From Arbacia lixula (Eukaryota; Echinodermata; Echinoidea; Arbacioida; Arbaciidae), in assembly GCA_963669155.1 (NCBI GenBank), contig CAVLGW020000047.1, positions 1 through 64,000 of the forward strand: DNA of 64,000 nt, in the 5' to 3' direction. The notes under the pieces were generated by a model. It saw only the letters and a program-made list of their open reading frames with translations, made no database searches and had not been told where the DNA came from. Shown here piece after piece: positions 62,184 through 64,000 of the stretch. The first letter of the stretch is position 1; every line of letters begins with the position of its first letter. The position numbers and the translations under genes were made by a program.

Positions 62184-64000
62184 AAGTATGTGTCATCGGA
62201 GAAGGATGGTAAGTAGGCATCACTGGATGAGCATACCAAATATGCGTCATTGGAGGAGCATACCAAATATGTGTCATTGGAGGAGCATACCAAACGCGTC
62301 ATTGGAGGAGCATAACAAATGGGTAATTGGAGGAGAAGATGGAAGAAGGTGGGAAGTATGTGTCATCGGAGAAGGATGGTAAGTAGGCGTCATTGGAGGA
62401 GCATACCAAATATGCGTCATTGGAAGAGCATAATATCATTGCAGGAGCGCACCAAATATGCTTCATTGGAGGAGGATACCAGCAATGGAGGAGAAGATGG
62501 AAGAAGATGGTAAGTATGTGTCATTGGAGGAGCATACCAAATATGTTTCATTGAAGGAGCATACCAAATAATGTGTTATTGGAGCAGCATACCAAATATT
62601 CGTCATTGGAGGAGCATACCAAATATGTGTCATTGGAGGAGCATTCCAAATATTCGTCATTGGAGGAGCATACCAAATATGTGTCATTGGAGGAGCATAC
62701 CAAATATGTTTCATTGAAGGAGCATACCAAATATGTGTCATAGGAGGAGCATATCAAATATGTGTCATAGGAGGAGCATACCAAATATGTGTCATTGGAG
62801 GAGCATACCAAATATGTGTCATTGGAGGAGCATACCAAATATGTGACATTGAAGGAGCATACCAAATATGTGTCATAGGAGGAGCATATCAAATATGTGT
62901 CATTGGAGGAGCATACCAAATATGTGACATTGAAGGAGCATATCAAATATGTGTCATAGGAGGAGCATACCAAATATGTGTCATTGGAGGAGCATACCAA
63001 ATGGGTAATTGGAGGAGCATACCAAATGGGTAATTGGAGGAGCATACCAAATGGGTAATTGGAGGAGCATACCAGCAATGGAGGAGAAGGTGGAAGAAGA
63101 TGGTAAGTATGTGTCATCGGAGGAGGATGGTAAGTAGGCGTCATAGGAGGAGCATACCAAGTGTACGGCATTGGAGGAGCATACTAAATAATGTGTTATT
63201 GGAGCCGCATACCAAATATGGTGCATCAGAGGAGAATACCAGCATTGGAAGGGCATACCAAATATGTGTCATTGGACGAGCACGCCAAATATTCATCATG
63301 GGAGGAGCATACCAAATATGTGTCATTGGAGGAGCATTCCAAATATATGTCATTGGAGGAGCATTCCAAATATGTGTCGTTGGAGGAGCATACCAAATGG
63401 GTAATTGGAGGAGCATACCAAATGGGTAATTGGAGGAGCATACCAGCAATAGAGGAGAAGGTGGAAGAAGATGGTAAGTATGTGTCATCGGAGGAGGATG
63501 GTAAGTAGGCGTCATTGGAGGGGCATACCAGCATTGCAGGAGCGCACCAAATACATGTCATTGGAGGAGCATACCAACGATGTGTCATTGGAGGAGCATG
63601 TGTCATTGCAGGAGCAAGATGAAAGAAGATGGTTATAGTGTGCGTCATTGAAAGAAGAGGGTAAGTATGTGTCATTGGAGAAGGATGGTAAGTATGCGTC
63701 TTTGGAGGAGCATACAAAATGGGTAATTGGAGGAGCATACCAAATGGGTAATTGGAGGAGCATACAAAATGGGTAATTTGAGGAGCATACCAGCAATGGA
63801 GGAGAAGATGGAAGAAGATGGTATGTATGTGTCATCGGAGGAGGATGGTAAGTAGGCGTCATAGGAGGACCATACCAAGTATGCGGCATTGGAGGAGCAT
63901 ACAAAATATATGTCACTGGAGGAGCATACCAGCATTGGAGGAGCATAGCAAATATGTGTCATTGGAGGAGCAAACCAAATGGGTAATTGGAGGAGCATAC

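Larger units (their letters stand above)
37451..64000 (+). repeat. 27-bp minisatellite array, block 3 (runs off the window)
   Basis: Continues in phase from block 2 after the insertion and still occupies the last base of the window. 28-bp units (AAATAATGTGTTATTGGAGC) and TTCATTGAAGG variants become common here. Nearly all of it is organised into the two higher-order repeats described separately. Confidence 0.97.
47925..64000 (+). repeat. 7,303-bp higher-order repeat, two copies plus a partial third
   Basis: Everything from about 47,925 recurs at about 55,228 and again at about 62,531 to the window end. The first 1.0 kb of each copy is the tail of the 2,603-bp repeat, so this amplification came after that one. 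Copies differ at few sites, for example CAAATTTGTG at about 50,886 against CAAATATGTG one period later. Confidence 0.92.

Overview
The window is eukaryotic, almost certainly metazoan DNA. It has spliced exons with GT-AG introns, Tc1/mariner and CACTA-type transposon remnants, an LTR-type insertion, several families of fold-back MITEs, long C/G homopolymers and a very large minisatellite. A marine invertebrate deuterostome (sea urchin, hemichordate or amphioxus-like) is my best guess, but it is inference only. No bacterial gene organisation, tRNA, rRNA or CRISPR array is visible.

Layout. (1) 1-13,585: non-coding DNA with short tandem duplications, minisatellites, microsatellites and fold-back elements. 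No convincing host gene is seen. The last element, 12,706-13,566, is a nested palindrome touching the edge of the satellite. (2) 13,586-64,000: a single minisatellite domain built on a 27-bp unit whose core reads TGTCATTGGAGGAGCATAC. It runs off the right edge. Two mobile elements interrupt it, and excising each one in silico with one copy of its target duplication restores an intact repeat unit. One is a 9,952-bp CACTA/EnSpm-like DNA element (24,953-34,904, TA duplication, CACAG...CTGTG ends). The other is a 1,781-bp TG...CA LTR-like insertion (35,670-37,450, ATAC duplication). About 38.7 kb of satellite remains after removing them.

The 9.95-kb element carries the only convincing multi-exon gene in the window. 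It lies on the minus strand, with a start exon resembling the beginning of a SAM domain and five further exons whose splice phases join. It resembles the multi-copy, uncharacterised SAMD3-like proteins of fish and invertebrate genomes (family assignment from memory). This copy has an in-frame TAG in its fifth recognised exon and I could not find the rest of the SAM domain, so it is probably a pseudogene. A compact cluster of NRF1, CACGTG and CRE motifs lies just upstream of its ATG. Inside the element are also an inverted pair of Tc1 transposase fragments, a TTAA-flanked fold-back with G-run/C-run hairpins, and a TIR element with a degenerate telomere-like core.

The satellite shows layered amplification. 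Unit variants of 25, 27 and 28 bp are arranged into composites, then duplicated as blocks of about 181, 376, 830 and 1,050 bp (16.5-22.4 kb). A near-identical 2,603-bp higher-order repeat spans 38.2-48.9 kb (four copies, the last with an extra 326-bp duplication). A 7,303-bp higher-order repeat spans 47.9-64.0 kb (two copies plus a partial third) and contains a 2,727-bp tandem pair. The 27-bp period has no stop in five of six frames, so the many long ORFs here are not evidence of genes. A recurrent variant of the unit creates GTAAGTATG, a strong 5' splice-site match, directly after a GAA-rich tract, dozens of times on the plus strand.
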